Positions 1 through 11,863 of a stretch of DNA of 64,000 bases are shown in pieces; positions within the stretch are counted from its first letter, which is position 1; every line of letters begins with the position of its first letter. Under the pieces are notes generated by a model. It did not search any database. It saw only the letters and a list, made by a program, of their open reading frames with translations, and was not told the DNA's origin. The stretch comes from Alistipes sp. (GTDB lineage Bacteria > Bacteroidota > Bacteroidia > Bacteroidales > Rikenellaceae): contig JAFXHE010000016.1 in assembly GCA_017536555.1 (NCBI GenBank), positions 1-64,000 of the forward strand, in the 5' to 3' direction. Position numbers and translations under genes: made by a program.

Positions 1-191
1 ATCTCCGTACTATGGACGTTACCGGTGAGGTATCACTTCCCGAGGGCGTAGATATGGTTATGCCTGGTGACCACGTTACTATCACTGTAACTTTGATCTA
101 TCCTGTTGCTTTGAACGAGGGTCTTCGTTTCGCAATCCGTGAGGGTGGTCGTACAGTAGGTGCAGGTCAGGTATTGAAGGTTCTTGAGTAA
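1..191 (+). CDS. tuf: Elongation factor Tu, C-terminal end (partial)
   Basis: The open frame runs from the window edge (first whole codon at 3) to TAA at 189-191, giving about 62 residues. They match domain 3 of EF-Tu: the stretch [20 protein letters not shown] and the ending [20 protein letters not shown] are the usual end of the protein. EF-Tu delivers aminoacyl-tRNA to the ribosome. Position directly before tRNA-Trp, secE and nusG is the normal Bacteroidetes arrangement. Everything upstream, including the GTPase domain, lies outside the window. Confidence 0.97.
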   Translation, partial: LRTMDVTGEVSLPEGVDMVMPGDHVTITVTLIYPVALNEGLRFAIREGGRTVGAGQVLKVLE

Positions 192-241
192 TCAATTAAC
201 CCGATTATATCAGAGAGGCAGGTGATGCCTGCCTCTCATTT

Positions 242-311
242 AGGAGCATAGTTCAAGGGTAGAATAGCGGTCTCCAAAACCGTTGATGGGAGTTCGAATC
301 TCTCTGCTCCT
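242..311 (+). tRNA. tRNA-Trp (CCA anticodon)
   Basis: The acceptor arms AGGAGCA (242-248) and TGCTCCT (304-310) pair completely, with G311 as discriminator. The anticodon stem GCGGT/ACCGT encloses the loop CTCCAAA, placing anticodon CCA at 274-276. The T-arm GGGAG-TTCGAAT-CTCTC is present with one G-U pair. The 3' CCA is not encoded. It lies between tuf and secE and is probably cut from the same transcript. Confidence 0.96.
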
Positions 312-334
312 GCTAATTTAGAAATTTAGAAGTT

Positions 335-520
335 ATGTTTAAGTACTTTAAGGATTCATACAACGAGTTGGTTAACAAGGTGACGTGGCCTTCGTTCCAG
401 CAGCTTGCTGGCTCTACAAAGGTCGTTATGGTTGCCTCTGTTATCTTTGCTCTGATTGTATTGGTAATGGATATTACCTTCGAGAGTATCATGAACGGTA
501 TTTACCATTTGTTGGGATAA
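335..520 (+). CDS. secE: Preprotein translocase subunit SecE
   Basis: 61 residues, the short one-helix form of SecE usual outside proteobacteria. An amphipathic N-terminal part with the conserved VTWPS motif (residues 17-21) precedes one membrane span (about residues 30-50). SecE clamps the SecY channel in the inner membrane. The ATG at 335 follows an A-rich stretch with no Shine-Dalgarno. nusG starts 12 bases after the stop. Confidence 0.95.
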   Translation: MFKYFKDSYNELVNKVTWPSFQQLAGSTKVVMVASVIFALIVLVMDITFESIMNGIYHLLG

Positions 521-532
521 TAGCGGCTAGCG

Positions 533-1093
533 ATGGGAGAGATTACTAAGCAGTGGTATGTAGTTCGTGCTATTGGTGGCAAGGAGAAGAAGGTCAAGGA
601 GTATATCGAGGCCGAGGTTCGTCATAGCCACCTTGAGGACTATATATCACAAGTACTTATTCCGACTGAAAAGGTCTATACAATTCGCAACGGAAAGAAA
701 GTATCCAAGGAGAAGGTCTCATATCCAGGCTATGTCCTGATTGAGGCTGCCTTCGTTGGTCAGATACCAATTATCATTCGCAACATACCAAATGTACTCG
801 GCTTTCTTGGTGACACCAAGGAGGACAGCCGTAAGATGAATCCGACTCCTCTACGTCCACAGGAGGTGAGTCGTATTCTCGGTCGTGTCGATGAGTTGAG
901 TCAGGCGGACGAGGAGAACGAGGTATCATATATCGTCGGCGAGGCCGTCAAGGTTACAGACGGACCATTCTCAAGCTTCCAAGGTACCATTGAGAGTGTC
1001 GACAATGAACACCGCAAGCTCGTCGTGAGTGTGAAGATTTTTGGACGCAAGACTCCTATGGAGTTGAGCTTTACACAAGTAGAAAAAGAATAA
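533..1093 (+). CDS. nusG: Transcription termination/antitermination factor NusG
   Basis: 186 residues. The NGN domain opens with KQWYVVRAIGGKEKKVKEYI and contains the SYPGYVLIEA segment. The C-terminal KOW domain is seen at about residues 130-186 (VGEAVKVTDGPFSSFQGTIE). NusG binds RNA polymerase and couples it to Rho or to the ribosome. It lies between secE and rplK with short gaps, which supports one operon. Confidence 0.97.
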   Translation: MGEITKQWYVVRAIGGKEKKVKEYIEAEVRHSHLEDYISQVLIPTEKVYTIRNGKKVSKEKVSYPGYVLIEAAFVGQIPIIIRNIPNVLGFLGDTKEDSRKMNPTPLRPQEVSRILGRVDELSQADEENEVSYIVGEAVKVTDGPFSSFQGTIESVDNEHRKLVVSVKIFGRKTPMELSFTQVEKE

Positions 1094-1109
1094 TTAACCA
1101 AGGAAAATT

Positions 1110-1550
1110 ATGGCAAAAGAGGTTGCTGCATTTATTAAATTGCAGATCAAAGGTGGTGCTGCCAATCCTTCACCTCCAGTAGGTCCCGCATTGGGTTCAA
1201 AGGGTGTGAACATTATGGACTTCTGTAAGCAGTTCAATGCTCGCACACAGGACAAGGCAGGTAAGGTTCTTCCGGTAATCATCACCGTTTACACCGATAA
1301 GTCGTTTGACTTCGTAGTTAAACAGCCACCGGTAGCCATTCAGCTCAAGGAAGCAGCCAAGATCCAGACTGGTTCAGCACAGCCTAACCGTCAGAAGGTT
1401 GGTCAGGTAACATGGGACCAGGTTAAGGAGATCGCTGAGGGCAAGATGCCCGATATGAACTGCTTCACTGTTGAGGCTGCTATGCGTATGGTCGCTGGTA
1501 CTGCTCGCAGTATGGGTATCAACGTAGTTGGTGAATTTCCTAACATGTAA
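1110..1550 (+). CDS. rplK: 50S ribosomal protein L11
   Basis: 146 residues, full family length. N-terminal [20 protein letters not shown] and the rRNA-binding C-terminal half ([10 protein letters not shown] near the end) are typical. L11 forms the GTPase-associated centre with 23S rRNA. Its start lies 17 bases after nusG and its stop 15 bases before rplA. Confidence 0.98.
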   Translation: MAKEVAAFIKLQIKGGAANPSPPVGPALGSKGVNIMDFCKQFNARTQDKAGKVLPVIITVYTDKSFDFVVKQPPVAIQLKEAAKIQTGSAQPNRQKVGQVTWDQVKEIAEGKMPDMNCFTVEAAMRMVAGTARSMGINVVGEFPNM

Positions 1551-1564
1551 CGAAAATTACAAGA

Positions 1565-2260
1565 ATGAGTAAGTTGACAAAAAATCAAAAGATTGCATAC
1601 GCAAAGGTCGAGGACAAGGCGTACAAGCTTTCTGAGGCTGCCGCTCTTCTAAAGGAAATTACCTTTACGAAATTTGATGCTTCGGTTGATATCGACGTGC
1701 GTTTGGGCGTAGATCCTCGTAAGGCAAATCAGATGGTTCGTGGCGTTGTGACACTTCCTCACGGTACTGGTAAGACAGTACGTGTGTTGGTTCTTTGTAC
1801 TCCCGAGAAGGAGGCAGAGGCAACTGCAGCTGGCGCTGATTATGTAGGTCTTGACGAGTATGTAGAGAAGATCAAGGGCGGTTGGACCGATGTTGACGTT
1901 ATCATCACCACACCCAACGTAATGGGTAAGGTAGGTGCTCTGGGTCGTATTTTGGGTCCTCGTGGCTTGATGCCTAACCCCAAGACAGGTACCGTTACTA
2001 TGGATGTAGCGAAGGCTGTTCAGGAGGTTAAGGCAGGTAAGATTGACTTCAAGGTCGACAAGTATGGTATTATCCACACCTCTATCGGTAAGGTATCATT
2101 TACCCCCGAGCAGATTGTAGACAATGCCAAGGAGGTTATGAGCACAATCATCAAGCTCAAGCCGTCGGCAGCAAAGGGTACATACGTAAAGAGCATTTTC
2201 CTCTCTACAACAATGAGCCCTGGTGTTGAGGTTGATCCTAAATCAGTAGAAACCAAATAA
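1565..2260 (+). CDS. rplA: 50S ribosomal protein L1
   Basis: 231 residues, normal length. The motifs [19 protein letters not shown] and the C-terminal [10 protein letters not shown] are diagnostic. L1 forms the L1 stalk at the E site and in many bacteria also represses its own operon. No separate L1-binding leader could be picked out by eye between rplK and rplA. Confidence 0.98.
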   Translation: MSKLTKNQKIAYAKVEDKAYKLSEAAALLKEITFTKFDASVDIDVRLGVDPRKANQMVRGVVTLPHGTGKTVRVLVLCTPEKEAEATAAGADYVGLDEYVEKIKGGWTDVDVIITTPNVMGKVGALGRILGPRGLMPNPKTGTVTMDVAKAVQEVKAGKIDFKVDKYGIIHTSIGKVSFTPEQIVDNAKEVMSTIIKLKPSAAKGTYVKSIFLSTTMSPGVEVDPKSVETK

Positions 2261-2263
2261 TTG

Positions 2264-2270
2264 AAGGAGG
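2264..2270 (+). promoter_or_regulatory. Strong Shine-Dalgarno site before rplJ
   Basis: AAGGAGG lies 10 bases upstream of the rplJ ATG at 2281. It is one of the few clear Shine-Dalgarno matches in a window where most genes have only A-rich leaders. Confidence 0.6.
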
Positions 2271-2280
2271 ATAGAAAATT

Positions 2281-2805
2281 ATGACAAAGCAAGAAAAGTT
2301 GGCCGTAATCAACGGTCTTACCGAGCAGCTTAACGCCTACCCTCACTTCTATTTGGCCGACATCGAGGCTTTGAACGCTGAGCAGACTGCAGCATTGCGT
2401 CGCCAGTGCTTCGAGAAGAAGATTAAGCTTGTTGTTGTTAAGAACACCTTGCTTAACAAGGCTTTGGAGAATGTAGATAAGGCCGATGAGGATTTGGTAG
2501 CTGTATTGAAGGGCTCTACTTCAATCATGTTCACCGAGGTAGGTAAGGCACCTGCACAGCTTATCAAGGAGTTCCGCAAGAAGTGCGATAAGCCTGTGTT
2601 GAAGGCCGCTTACGTTGAGGGTTGCCTCTATGTTGGTGACAATCAGCTTGACACTCTTTGCAATATCAAGAGCCGCGAGGAGCTTATTGGCGATATCGTT
2701 ATGCTCTTGCAGTCGCCTGCTAAGAATGTCATTTCTGCTCTGCAGTCAAATGCAGGTCAGAAGATCGCGGGTCTCGTAAAGACTCTCGAGGAGAGAAATA
2801 ACTAA
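2281..2805 (+). CDS. rplJ: 50S ribosomal protein L10
   Basis: 174 residues. The opening (MTKQEKLAVINGLTEQL) and the VVKNTLLNKAL segment are typical of L10. The C-terminal helix (about 150-174) is the docking site for L7/L12 dimers. It is the only gene of the cluster here with a near-perfect Shine-Dalgarno. It is followed by an A-rich 43-base gap and rplL. Confidence 0.97.
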   Translation: MTKQEKLAVINGLTEQLNAYPHFYLADIEALNAEQTAALRRQCFEKKIKLVVVKNTLLNKALENVDKADEDLVAVLKGSTSIMFTEVGKAPAQLIKEFRKKCDKPVLKAAYVEGCLYVGDNQLDTLCNIKSREELIGDIVMLLQSPAKNVISALQSNAGQKIAGLVKTLEERNN

Positions 2806-2848
2806 TCAAACGAAACAAAACAAAAAAATTTAATAAAATTACACAACT

Positions 2849-3226
2849 ATGGCAGATGTAAAGGTATTGGCAGAAGAGTTGGTTAACTTGACTGTTAAGG
2901 AAGTAAACGAATTGGCTACAATCCTCAAGGAGGAGTATGGTATTGAGCCTGCTGCTGCAGCTGTTGCAGTTGCAGCTCCCGCAGCTGGCGCTGGTGAGGC
3001 TGCTGCTGCTGAGAAGTCTACCTTCGATGTAATCTTGAAGAGCGCTGGTCAGGCAAAGCTCCAGGTAATCAAGGTTGTTAAGGAGGTTGCTGGTTTGTCT
3101 TTGGGCGATGCAAAGGCATTGGTTGACGGTGCACCCAAGGCCATCAAGGAGGGTATCTCTAAGGAGGAGGCTGAGTCTATCAAGGGTAGCCTTGAGGAGG
3201 CTGGTGCAGAGGTTGAGCTTAAGTAA
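2849..3226 (+). CDS. rplL: 50S ribosomal protein L7/L12
   Basis: 125 residues. It has an N-terminal dimerisation helix, an Ala-rich hinge at about residues 36-55, and a C-terminal factor-binding domain with [17 protein letters not shown]7/L12 recruits translation GTPases. The upstream 43 bases are strongly A-rich, a common feature of highly translated Bacteroidetes genes. A long hairpin follows about 35 bases after the stop. Confidence 0.98.
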   Translation: MADVKVLAEELVNLTVKEVNELATILKEEYGIEPAAAAVAVAAPAAGAGEAAAAEKSTFDVILKSAGQAKLQVIKVVKEVAGLSLGDAKALVDGAPKAIKEGISKEEAESIKGSLEEAGAEVELK

Positions 3227-3261
3227 TCCGACAGGACTTACTCAAGTCTACTACAACCTAT

Positions 3262-3301
3262 AAGGTGTAGAGCTTACGCTATGGTAAGCTCTATGCCTTT
3301 T
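3262..3301 (+). terminator. Hairpin between rplL and rpoB (attenuator candidate)
   Basis: A 16-bp stem (3262-3277 with 3284-3299, two G-U pairs) closes a 6-base loop and is followed by a short T run. It sits where E. coli also has an rplL-rpoB attenuator. Partial termination here would lower polymerase relative to ribosomal protein output; this is inference from position and structure. Confidence 0.65.
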
Positions 3302-3609
3302 GTGGTCTAATACTTGGGAGTGCGTAGTTGAGCTGTGCCCGAGTGTTAGAAATTTAGATGCTCTCAAAGTGTACGTATGTGACATTGAGGGCATTAGCGG
3401 GATAAACAACTCCCCATTTTTTGAGGCTTATACCCTCGCTGTGACCTTCGATGAGTTGCTGGTATGGTGGTTGTGCCATATAGGGCTATTGTCGGGGTTA
3501 GGATTTCGACAGCTGAGAAATCAGAATCCGTACGGTGGGGTGGTCGGAGCTGTTGCCGACCTTGTAGGTCTTATGAATTTTTTGCTTCAACTAAAACCTT
3601 TTGGATTAT
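3302..3609 (+). other. Long leader before rpoB without a convincing gene
   Basis: About 308 bases separate the hairpin from the rpoB start. I see small stem-loops, for example GGTCGG/CCGACC at 3542-3561 and TATGG/CCATA near 3464-3481. No TAnnTTTG box stands out. An open frame here (from 3300) has no recognisable protein and runs into rpoB, so I do not call it. The length suggests a structured 5' region for polymerase gene control. Confidence 0.4.
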
Positions 3610-6600
3610 ATGTCCACAACACAACAACAAAGAATAAGCTTCTCTACAATCAAGAACAGGGTTCCCTATCCTGATTTGTTGGAGATTCAGCTTAAGTCAT
3701 TCCGAGATTTCTTCCAGCTTGACACTGCTGCAGAGAATCGTAAAAACGAGGGTCTGTACAAGGTGTTCAACGAGAATTTCCCGATTACAGATACAAGAAA
3801 TAACTTCGTTCTGGAGTTTATAGACTACTATATCGACCAGCCCCGTTACACTATTGAGGAGTGTTTGGAGCGTGGTTTGACGTATAGTGTACCCCTTAAG
3901 GCTAAACTTAAGCTATACTGCACCGACACCGAGCACGAGGACTTTGATGAGGTTGTTCAGGATGTCTACTTCGGTCTTATTCCCTATATGACCGAGCGCG
4001 GTACCTTCATCTTCAATGGTGCCGAGCGTGTTGTAGTTTCACAGCTTCACCGTTCTCCAGGTGTATTCTTCGGTCAGAGTATGCACACAAATGGTACAAA
4101 GCTCTACTCTGCACGTATCATCCCCTTCAAGGGTTCGTGGATTGAGTTTGCTACCGACATCAACAATGTGATGTATGCCTACATCGACCGTAAGAAGAAG
4201 TTGCCTGTAACCACACTTTTGCGCGCTATCGGTTATGAGACCGACCAGCAGATTCTTGAGATCTTCGACCTCGCAGACGAGGTAAAGGTTACCAAGGCAA
4301 ATCTTAAGAAAAATATTGGTCGCAAGCTTGCGGCACGTGTATTGTCGACTTGGGTAGAGGACTTTGTCGACGAGGATACTGGTGAGGTTGTCTCTATCGA
4401 TCGTCACCAAGTTATCGTTGACCGTGAGGTTGAGTTGCAGGAGGAGCATATCGACCAGATTATCGAGTCTGGCGCAAAGACCATCCTTTTGCATAACGAT
4501 AACCCCTCTGGTATCGATTTCTCGATTATCTATAACACACTTCATAAAGACCCGTGTAACTCCGAGAAGGAGGCCGTTGTCTACATCTATAGGCAGCTGC
4601 GCGCTTCGGAGCCACCTGATGAGGCTACTGCCCGTGACGTTATTGAGAAGTTGTTCTTCTCGGATAAGCGTTACGACTTGGGTGATGTGGGTCGTTTCCG
4701 TATCAACAAGAAGTTGGATTTGTCGATAGATCCCGCTATCCGCACGCTCACACGTGAGGATATCATCGAGATCATCAAGTACCTCATCCAGCTTATTAAC
4801 TCAAAGGCGGATGTCGACGATATCGACCACTTGTCAAATCGTCGTGTACGTACTGTTGGCGAGCAGCTCGCAAACCAGTTCTCTGTTGGTTTGGTGCGTA
4901 TCGCACGTACTATCCGCGAGCGTATGAATGTACGCGATAATGAGGTCTTTACACCCGAGGATTTGATCAATGCCAAGACTTTAGCAAGCGTTGTAAACTC
5001 GTTCTTCGGTACGAGCCAGCTGTCGCAGTTTATGGATCAGATCAACCCGCTTGCCGAGATTACGCATAAGCGACGTCTTTCGGCGTTGGGCCCTGGTGGT
5101 CTTTCGCGTGACCGCGCAGGCTTCGAGGTGCGAGACGTTCACTATACACACTATGGTCGTCTCTGTCCTATTGAGTCGCCCGAGGGTCCGAACATCGGTC
5201 TTATTTCGTCGTTGTGCGTATATGCCAAGATTTCGGATATGGGCTTTATCGAGACTCCGTATCGTTCTGTAAACGATGGTGTTGTCGACCTCAATAACGA
5301 TAATATCCGTTACTACTCTGCCGAGGAGGAGGAGGGACAGATCGTAGCCCAGTCAAACGAGCAGCTTGACGACGATGGTCACTTTATCAACAGAGAGCGT
5401 ATTAAGGCTCGTCTTGGTGCCGACTTCCCTGTTGTTCACGACACCGAGGTTAACCTTGTGGATGTAGCACCCAACCAGGTTGCATCTATCGCAGCGAGCC
5501 TTATTCCGTTCCTCGAGCACGACGATGCTAACCGTGCGTTGATGGGATCTAACATGATGCGTCAGGCAGTGCCCTTGATTACTTGTGAGGCTCCTATCGT
5601 TGGTACAGGCATCGAGAAAGATATGATTGTTGACAGCCGTATCCAGATTGTTGCCGAGGGTGATGGTGAGGTAGTATTCGCTGATGCAACACGTATCGAG
5701 GTGCGTTACGAGCGTACGGAGGATCAGCAGATTTCATCGTTTGCTCCCGAGGTTACAGTATATGAGTTGCCTCGCTACCGTCGTACAAACCAGAATACCA
5801 CAGTTACGTTGAAGCCTACCGTCCTTACAGGCGAGAAGGTTACACGTGGTCAGATACTTACCGAGGGTTACTCAACCGAGAAGGGCGAGTTGGCATTGGG
5901 TCGTAACCTCAAGGTGGCGTTTATGCCCTGGAAGGGTTACAACTTCGAGGATGCTATCGTTATCTCGGAGCGTATCCAGCGTGAGGATATCTTCACTTCG
6001 GTACACGTAGATGAGTATATTATGGAGGTGCGTGACACCAAGCGTGGTGTCGAGGAGCTTACCTCGGATATTCCTAACGTGTCGGAGGAGGCAACCAAGG
6101 ATCTCGATGCAAATGGTATCATACGCATCGGTGCCAAGGTTACTCCAGGTGATATTCTTATCGGTAAGATTACTCCGAAGGGAGAGAGCGATCCTTCACC
6201 CGAGGAGAAGTTGTTGCGTGCTATCTTTGGCGATAAGGCAGGCGATGTTAAGGATGCATCACTCAAGGCGCAGCCCTCATTGCACGGTGTTGTTATCGAC
6301 ACCAAGCTCTATAGCCACTCACAGAAGGAGGGCAAGCGTAACCGCAATGCCGAGAAGGCACAGATGGAGCAGCTTGACCAGGAGTATGCATCAAAGATCA
6401 ACAACCTCACAAAGACGTTGATAGAGAAGTTGTGGCGTCTGCTTGAGGGTAAGACCACAGTAGGTGTCTACGACTACTACAACGTAGAGCTGTTTGCTCC
6501 AGGTGAGAGCTTTAGTGTCAGTATGTTGGAGTCTATTGCCTCTACCAGCCACGACAGCAAGACGGGTGTTGCCAATGGTTATATGAACCTTGGTCAGACA

Positions 6601-7467
6601 CGCTGGACAGGTGATGAGCACGACGACGCATTGATCAGCCTTACTATTAATAATTATATTATAGAGTGTAAGAAGGTTGCTGCGGCAGTAAACCGCGAGA
6701 AGTACAACCTCACAAACGGTGACGAGATACCTACATCGGGTGTTATCCAGATGGCAAAGGTTTACATCGCAAAGCGTCGTAAGCTGAAGGTCGGTGATAA
6801 GATGGCGGGTCGTCACGGTAACAAGGGTATCGTAGCGAAGGTTGTTCGTGACGAGGATATGCCCTTCTTGGAGGATGGTACTATCGTAGATATCTGTCTT
6901 AACCCGCTTGGTGTGCCTTCGCGAATGAACCTTGGTCAGATCTATGAGACCGTTCTCGGTTGGGCAGGTAAGGAGCTTGGTTTGAAGTTCGCAACGCCTA
7001 TCTTCGATGGTGCTTCGTTGGAGCAGATCAACGAGTATACAGCCAAGGCAGGTGTTCCTCGCAGTGGTAGAACCTACCTCTACGATGGTGGCACAGGTGA
7101 GCGTTTCGACCAGCCCGCAACCGTTGGTGTTATCTATATGCTCAAGCTCGGTCATATGATCGACGATAAGATGCACGCGCGTTCTATCGGCCCTTACTCA
7201 CTTATTACCCAGCAGCCGTTGGGCGGTAAGGCGCAGTTTGGTGGACAGCGTTTCGGTGAGATGGAGGTATGGGCGTTGGAGGGCTTCGGTGCTGCCAACA
7301 TCCTTCAGGAGATCCTCACCATCAAGTCGGATGATGTCGTAGGACGTGCCAAGGCTTACGAGGCTATCGTTAAGGGTGATAACCTGCCACGTCCGGGTGT
7401 TCCCGAGGCAATGAATGTGCTTATGCACGAGTTGCGCGGTTTGGCACTTTCGGTTAAGCTCGAGTAG
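3610..7467 (+). CDS. rpoB: DNA-directed RNA polymerase subunit beta
   Basis: 1285 residues from the ATG at 3610. A TTG nine bases upstream is in frame but the ATG fits the family start ([17 protein letters not shown]). The rifampicin pocket is intact near residue 467 ([16 protein letters not shown], then [20 protein letters not shown]), with the wild-type Gln, Asp, His, Arg and Ser residues. The C-terminal [20 protein letters not shown] clamp region is complete. Beta forms the catalytic cleft with beta-prime. rpoC follows after 37 bases. Confidence 0.98.
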   Translation: MSTTQQQRISFSTIKNRVPYPDLLEIQLKSFRDFFQLDTAAENRKNEGLYKVFNENFPITDTRNNFVLEFIDYYIDQPRYTIEECLERGLTYSVPLKAKLKLYCTDTEHEDFDEVVQDVYFGLIPYMTERGTFIFNGAERVVVSQLHRSPGVFFGQSMHTNGTKLYSARIIPFKGSWIEFATDINNVMYAYIDRKKKLPVTTLLRAIGYETDQQILEIFDLADEVKVTKANLKKNIGRKLAARVLSTWVEDFVDEDTGEVVSIDRHQVIVDREVELQEEHIDQIIESGAKTILLHNDNPSGIDFSIIYNTLHKDPCNSEKEAVVYIYRQLRASEPPDEATARDVIEKLFFSDKRYDLGDVGRFRINKKLDLSIDPAIRTLTREDIIEIIKYLIQLINSKADVDDIDHLSNRRVRTVGEQLANQFSVGLVRIARTIRERMNVRDNEVFTPEDLINAKTLASVVNSFFGTSQLSQFMDQINPLAEITHKRRLSALGPGGLSRDRAGFEVRDVHYTHYGRLCPIESPEGPNIGLISSLCVYAKISDMGFIETPYRSVNDGVVDLNNDNIRYYSAEEEEGQIVAQSNEQLDDDGHFINRERIKARLGADFPVVHDTEVNLVDVAPNQVASIAASLIPFLEHDDANRALMGSNMMRQAVPLITCEAPIVGTGIEKDMIVDSRIQIVAEGDGEVVFADATRIEVRYERTEDQQISSFAPEVTVYELPRYRRTNQNTTVTLKPTVLTGEKVTRGQILTEGYSTEKGELALGRNLKVAFMPWKGYNFEDAIVISERIQREDIFTSVHVDEYIMEVRDTKRGVEELTSDIPNVSEEATKDLDANGIIRIGAKVTPGDILIGKITPKGESDPSPEEKLLRAIFGDKAGDVKDASLKAQPSLHGVVIDTKLYSHSQKEGKRNRNAEKAQMEQLDQEYASKINNLTKTLIEKLWRLLEGKTTVGVYDYYNVELFAPGESFSVSMLESIASTSHDSKTGVANGYMNLGQTRWTGDEHDDALISLTINNYIIECKKVAAAVNREKYNLTNGDEIPTSGVIQMAKVYIAKRRKLKVGDKMAGRHGNKGIVAKVVRDEDMPFLEDGTIVDICLNPLGVPSRMNLGQIYETVLGWAGKELGLKFATPIFDGASLEQINEYTAKAGVPRSGRTYLYDGGTGERFDQPATVGVIYMLKLGHMIDDKMHARSIGPYSLITQQPLGGKAQFGGQRFGEMEVWALEGFGAANILQEILTIKSDDVVGRAKAYEAIVKGDNLPRPGVPEAMNVLMHELRGLALSVKLE

Positions 7468-7504
7468 TAGCAGGTATTAATGCGGATTAAAAAATTGAGA
7501 CACT

Positions 7505-10500
7505 ATGTCATTTAACAGAGATAATAATAAGATGAGCAGCTATAGCCGTATTTCGATTGGTCTTGCCTCTCCCGAGGAGATTCGCGCCCAGTCGAGCGGC
7601 GAGGTGCTTAAACCCGAAACCATCAACTACCGCACCTATAAGCCCGAGCGTGATGGCTTGTTCTGTGAGCGTATCTTCGGTCCTGTAAAGGATTACGAGT
7701 GCCACTGCGGTAAGTATAAGCGTATCCGCTACAAGGGTATTGTCTGCGACCGATGCGGTGTTGAGGTTACCGAGAAGAAGGTGCGTCGTGAGCGTATGGG
7801 ACATATCTCATTGGTTGTTCCCGTTGTTCACATCTGGTACTTCCGTTCTCTGCCCTCAAAGATTGGTTATCTGCTTGGTATTCCCTCAAAGAAGCTGGAG
7901 GCTATCATCTACTACGAGCGTTATGTTGTCATCAACGCTGGTGCTGCAAAGGAGCAGGGCGTAGAGCGTCTTCAGACCTTGTCGGAGAAGGAGTATCTCG
8001 ATATCGTAGCAGCTCTTCCGAAGGGTAATCAGGCGTTGAGTAACGACGATCCCGACAAGTTTGTAGCCGAGATGGGTGGTGAGGCTATCCTCACACTGCT
8101 CAAGCAGGTTGACCTCGACAGTATGTCTTACGCATTGCGTGACCGTGCATCAAAGGAGACCTCGCAGCAGCGTAAGACAGAGGCTTTGAAGTGCTTGAAC
8201 GTCATCGAGTCCTTCCGCGCCTCTAACGGCAAGAACCGTCCCGAGTGGATGGTGCTTACCGACATCCCTGTCATTCCACCCGAGTTGCGTCCTTTGGTGC
8301 CGCTGGATGGTGGTCGTTTTGCTACGTCGGATCTCAACGATTTGTATCGCCGAGTTATCATTCGTAACAACCGTCTTAAGCGACTTATTGAGATTAAGGC
8401 TCCCGAGGTTATCTTGCGTAACGAGAAGCGTATGTTGCAGGAGGCTGTTGACTCGCTGTTCGATAACTCGCGTAAGAGCAATGCCGTTAAGAACGAGTCT
8501 AACCGTCCTCTTAAGTCGTTGTCTGACTCGCTCAAGGGTAAGCAGGGACGTTTCCGTCAGAACTTGCTCGGTAAGCGTGTTGACTACTCTGCACGTTCAG
8601 TTATCGTCGTAGGCCCCGAGCTTAAGATGCACGAGATGGGTATTCCGAAGGATATGGCGGCAGAGTTGTACAAGCCGTTTGTTATCCGTAAGCTCATCGA
8701 GCGTGGTATCGTTAAGACTGTTAAGTCTGCAAAGAAGATTATTGATAGAAAGGATCCCGTTATTTGGGGTATTCTTGAGAATGTCATAAAGGGTCACCCC
8801 GTGTTGATGAACCGTGCTCCGACCCTTCACCGTCTGGGTATTCAGGCATTCCAGCCCAAGCTTATCGAGGGTAAGGCAATGCAGCTTCACCCGCTCTCTT
8901 GTACTGCGTTTAACGCCGACTTTGACGGTGACCAGATGGCGGTACACTTGCCCCTTGGCAATGCCGCAATCTTGGAGGCACAGCTGCTTATGTTGGGTTC
9001 GCACAACGTCCTCAACCCCGCTAATGGTGCGCCTATCACCGTGCCTTCGCAGGATATGGTACTTGGTCTTTACTATATCACCAAGCCACGTCCTGGTGTT
9101 AAGGGTACAGGTCTTGTGTTCTATGGCCCCGAGGAGGCTATCATCGCCTACAACGAGAAGCGTGCCGAGTTGCACGCCGTTGTTAAGTGCGTTGTACGCG
9201 ACCTCGACGAGCAGGGTAACGAGGTATACGTGTTGAAGGAGACCACTATTGGTCGTATCCTCTTCAACCAGTATGTTCCCGCCGAGGTAGGCTATATCAA
9301 CGAGGTACTTACCAAGCGTTCATTGCGTGATATCATCGCTGTTGTGATGAAGAAGGCGGGTGCTGATAAGGTAGCCAAGTTCCTTGACGATATTAAGAAT
9401 ATGGGTTATCGTATGGCATTCCAGGGTGGTCTGTCATTTAACCTCGACGCTGTTGTCATCCCCGAGAATAAGCAGAAGCTCATTGACGAGGGTTATGCAG
9501 CTGCTGATGCTGTTATTGGCGACTATAATATGGGTCTTATCACCAATAACGAGCGTTATAACCAGATTGTCGACATTTGGACAAACATCAATAACAAGCT
9601 CACTAACCAGGTTATTACCACCCTTAAGAGCGATCAGGACGGCTTCAACCCCGTTTATATGATGCTTGACTCTGGTGCGCGAGGCTCGAAGGAGCAGATT
9701 CGTCAGCTCTCGGGTATGCGTGGTCTTATGGCGAAGCCCCAGAAGTCGGGTGTTGAGGGTGGTCAGCAGGTTATCGAGAACCCTATTTTGTCAAACTTCA
9801 AGGAGGGTCTGTCGGTGTTGGAGTACTTTATCTCTACCCACGGTGCTCGTAAGGGTTTGGCGGATACCGCGTTGAAGACTGCGGATGCGGGTTACCTTAC
9901 ACGTCGTCTTGTGGATGTGGCACAGGATGTTATCATCAACGAGGAGGATTGTGGCACGTTGCGTGGTCTTACCGCTACGGCAATTAAGCGTAACGACGAT
10001 GTTGTGCAGACTATGTATGACCGTATTCTTGGTCGTACGGCTCTCAACGACGTTATCCATCCGCTTACAGGCGAGGTTATGTGTAAGGCAGGCGAGGAGA
10101 TTACCGAGGATATTGCCGAGGCTATCGAGAAGTCACCGCTGGAGTCTGTTGAGATTCGCTCGGTACTTACTTGTGAGGCACGTCGCGGTGTCTGCGCCAA
10201 GTGTTATGGTCGCAACCTCGCAACAGCCCGTATGGTACAGAAGGGTGAGGTTGTAGGTGTCATCGCGGCACAGTCTATCGGTGAGCCTGGTACGCAGCTT
10301 ACACTTCGTACATTCCACGTCGGTGGTGTTGCGGGTGGCTCTACTGTTGAGACAAATGTCGTTTCGAAGTATGATGGTCGTCTCGAGATTGATGATTTGC
10401 GCACAATCAAGGGTAAGAACTCTGCGGGTGAGGCTATCGATATTGTTATGTCGCGTCAGTCGGAGTTCCGTATCGTTGATCCCAAGACCGATATTACACT

Positions 10501-11749
10501 CTATACACACGCATTGCCCTATGGTGCAACCCTCTTTATGAAGGATGGTGCCGATGTTAAGAAGGGCGATATGATCTGCGAGTGGGATCCGTACAATGCT
10601 GTTATCATCGCCGAGAGCGAGGGTAAGGTTGTCTACGAGAGCATCATCGAGGGTGTTACCTACCGTGAGGAGCGTGACGAGCAGACAGGTCTTTCGGAGC
10701 GTGTTGTTATCGAGTCGAAGGATAAGACAAAGAACCCCGTCATCAAGATCGTTAACAAGGACGGTGACGAGATCAAGGCATACAACTTGCCCGTTACGGC
10801 ACATATTATGGTTAAGAACAACGGCAAGATTCACGCTGGCGATATTCTTATCAAGATTCCTCGTGCCGTAGGTAAGACTGGTGGTGATATCACTGGTGGT
10901 TTGCCTCGAGTAACCGAGTTGTTCGAGGCTCGTAACCCGTCTAACCCCGCTATCGTATCGGAGATCGACGGTGAGGTATCATTCGGTAAGATTAAGCGTG
11001 GTAACCGCGAGATTGTCATCACATCGAAGGATGGCGACGTTAAGCGTTATCTCGTGCCTCTGTCACGCCAGATTATCGTTCAGGAGAACGACTATGTGCG
11101 TGCAGGTATGGCACTGTCGGATGGTGCTATTACCCCGAGCGACATCTTGCGTATCCTCGGTCCTACCAAGGTTCAGGAGTACATCGTGAACGAGGTACAG
11201 GAGGTATACCGTATGCAGGGTGTGAAGATCAACGACAAGCACTTTGAGGTTATCGTGCGCCAGATGATGTCGAAGGTACAGATCGACGATCCAGGTGATA
11301 CACGCTTCTTCGAGGATCAGGTTGTCGATAAGTGGGAGTTTATGGATGTCAACGACGAGTTGTACGACAAGGTTGTTGTTACAGCTGCTGGCGACTCACA
11401 GAATGTTCAGCCAGGTCAGATTATCTCGTTGCGTAAGCTGCGTGATGAGAACTCGGCACTCAAGCGTCGTGATATGGCATTGGTTGAGGTTCGTCCTATC
11501 GTTCCCGCTACCTCTAATCAGGTGCTTCAGGGTATTACACGTGCTGCGTTGCAGACATCGAGCTTCATCTCGGCAGCATCGTTCCAGGAGACTACCAAGG
11601 TGCTTAACGAGGCAGCTATTCAGGCGAAGACCGATGACCTTGTTAACCTCAAGGAGAACGTCATCACAGGTAATCCTATCCCTGGTGGTACAGGTTTGCG
11701 CGACTACGACGACTTGGTTGTCGGCTTGAAGGCAGACTTGGCACTGTAG
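7505..11749 (+). CDS. rpoC: DNA-directed RNA polymerase subunit beta-prime
   Basis: 1414 residues. The N-terminal zinc finger is [20 protein letters not shown]. The catalytic Mg-binding motif NADFDGD lies at about residues 470-476. The second zinc site ([17 protein letters not shown]) is near residue 890. The trigger-loop region and the C-terminal omega-contact end look complete. It ends the tuf-rpoC block and is followed by a strong terminator. Confidence 0.98.
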   Translation: MSFNRDNNKMSSYSRISIGLASPEEIRAQSSGEVLKPETINYRTYKPERDGLFCERIFGPVKDYECHCGKYKRIRYKGIVCDRCGVEVTEKKVRRERMGHISLVVPVVHIWYFRSLPSKIGYLLGIPSKKLEAIIYYERYVVINAGAAKEQGVERLQTLSEKEYLDIVAALPKGNQALSNDDPDKFVAEMGGEAILTLLKQVDLDSMSYALRDRASKETSQQRKTEALKCLNVIESFRASNGKNRPEWMVLTDIPVIPPELRPLVPLDGGRFATSDLNDLYRRVIIRNNRLKRLIEIKAPEVILRNEKRMLQEAVDSLFDNSRKSNAVKNESNRPLKSLSDSLKGKQGRFRQNLLGKRVDYSARSVIVVGPELKMHEMGIPKDMAAELYKPFVIRKLIERGIVKTVKSAKKIIDRKDPVIWGILENVIKGHPVLMNRAPTLHRLGIQAFQPKLIEGKAMQLHPLSCTAFNADFDGDQMAVHLPLGNAAILEAQLLMLGSHNVLNPANGAPITVPSQDMVLGLYYITKPRPGVKGTGLVFYGPEEAIIAYNEKRAELHAVVKCVVRDLDEQGNEVYVLKETTIGRILFNQYVPAEVGYINEVLTKRSLRDIIAVVMKKAGADKVAKFLDDIKNMGYRMAFQGGLSFNLDAVVIPENKQKLIDEGYAAADAVIGDYNMGLITNNERYNQIVDIWTNINNKLTNQVITTLKSDQDGFNPVYMMLDSGARGSKEQIRQLSGMRGLMAKPQKSGVEGGQQVIENPILSNFKEGLSVLEYFISTHGARKGLADTALKTADAGYLTRRLVDVAQDVIINEEDCGTLRGLTATAIKRNDDVVQTMYDRILGRTALNDVIHPLTGEVMCKAGEEITEDIAEAIEKSPLESVEIRSVLTCEARRGVCAKCYGRNLATARMVQKGEVVGVIAAQSIGEPGTQLTLRTFHVGGVAGGSTVETNVVSKYDGRLEIDDLRTIKGKNSAGEAIDIVMSRQSEFRIVDPKTDITLYTHALPYGATLFMKDGADVKKGDMICEWDPYNAVIIAESEGKVVYESIIEGVTYREERDEQTGLSERVVIESKDKTKNPVIKIVNKDGDEIKAYNLPVTAHIMVKNNGKIHAGDILIKIPRAVGKTGGDITGGLPRVTELFEARNPSNPAIVSEIDGEVSFGKIKRGNREIVITSKDGDVKRYLVPLSRQIIVQENDYVRAGMALSDGAITPSDILRILGPTKVQEYIVNEVQEVYRMQGVKINDKHFEVIVRQMMSKVQIDDPGDTRFFEDQVVDKWEFMDVNDELYDKVVVTAAGDSQNVQPGQIISLRKLRDENSALKRRDMALVEVRPIVPATSNQVLQGITRAALQTSSFISAASFQETTKVLNEAAIQAKTDDLVNLKENVITGNPIPGGTGLRDYDDLVVGLKADLAL

Positions 11750-11770
11750 TAGGAGAGCTTATAAAGAAAA

Positions 11771-11807
11771 ATACGAGTGGGAGGTTACTCTCGCTCGTAT
11801 TTTTTTT
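11771..11807 (+). terminator. Rho-independent terminator after rpoC
   Basis: The stem ATACGAG (11771-11777) with CTCGTAT (11794-11800) is extended inward by imperfect pairs and followed by a run of seven or more T. It closes the rpoC transcript ahead of the convergent hydrolase gene. Confidence 0.9.
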
Positions 11808-11863
11808 GTTAACCAAAACGCCGCTTTTTGCATCATTACCTTTGTTCGCTGCTATATCTTGCG

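Noticed and set aside
3300-3674. 124-codon open frame between rplL and rpoB
   Set aside because: No recognisable protein, begins within the hairpin tail and overlaps the true rpoB start in another frame.
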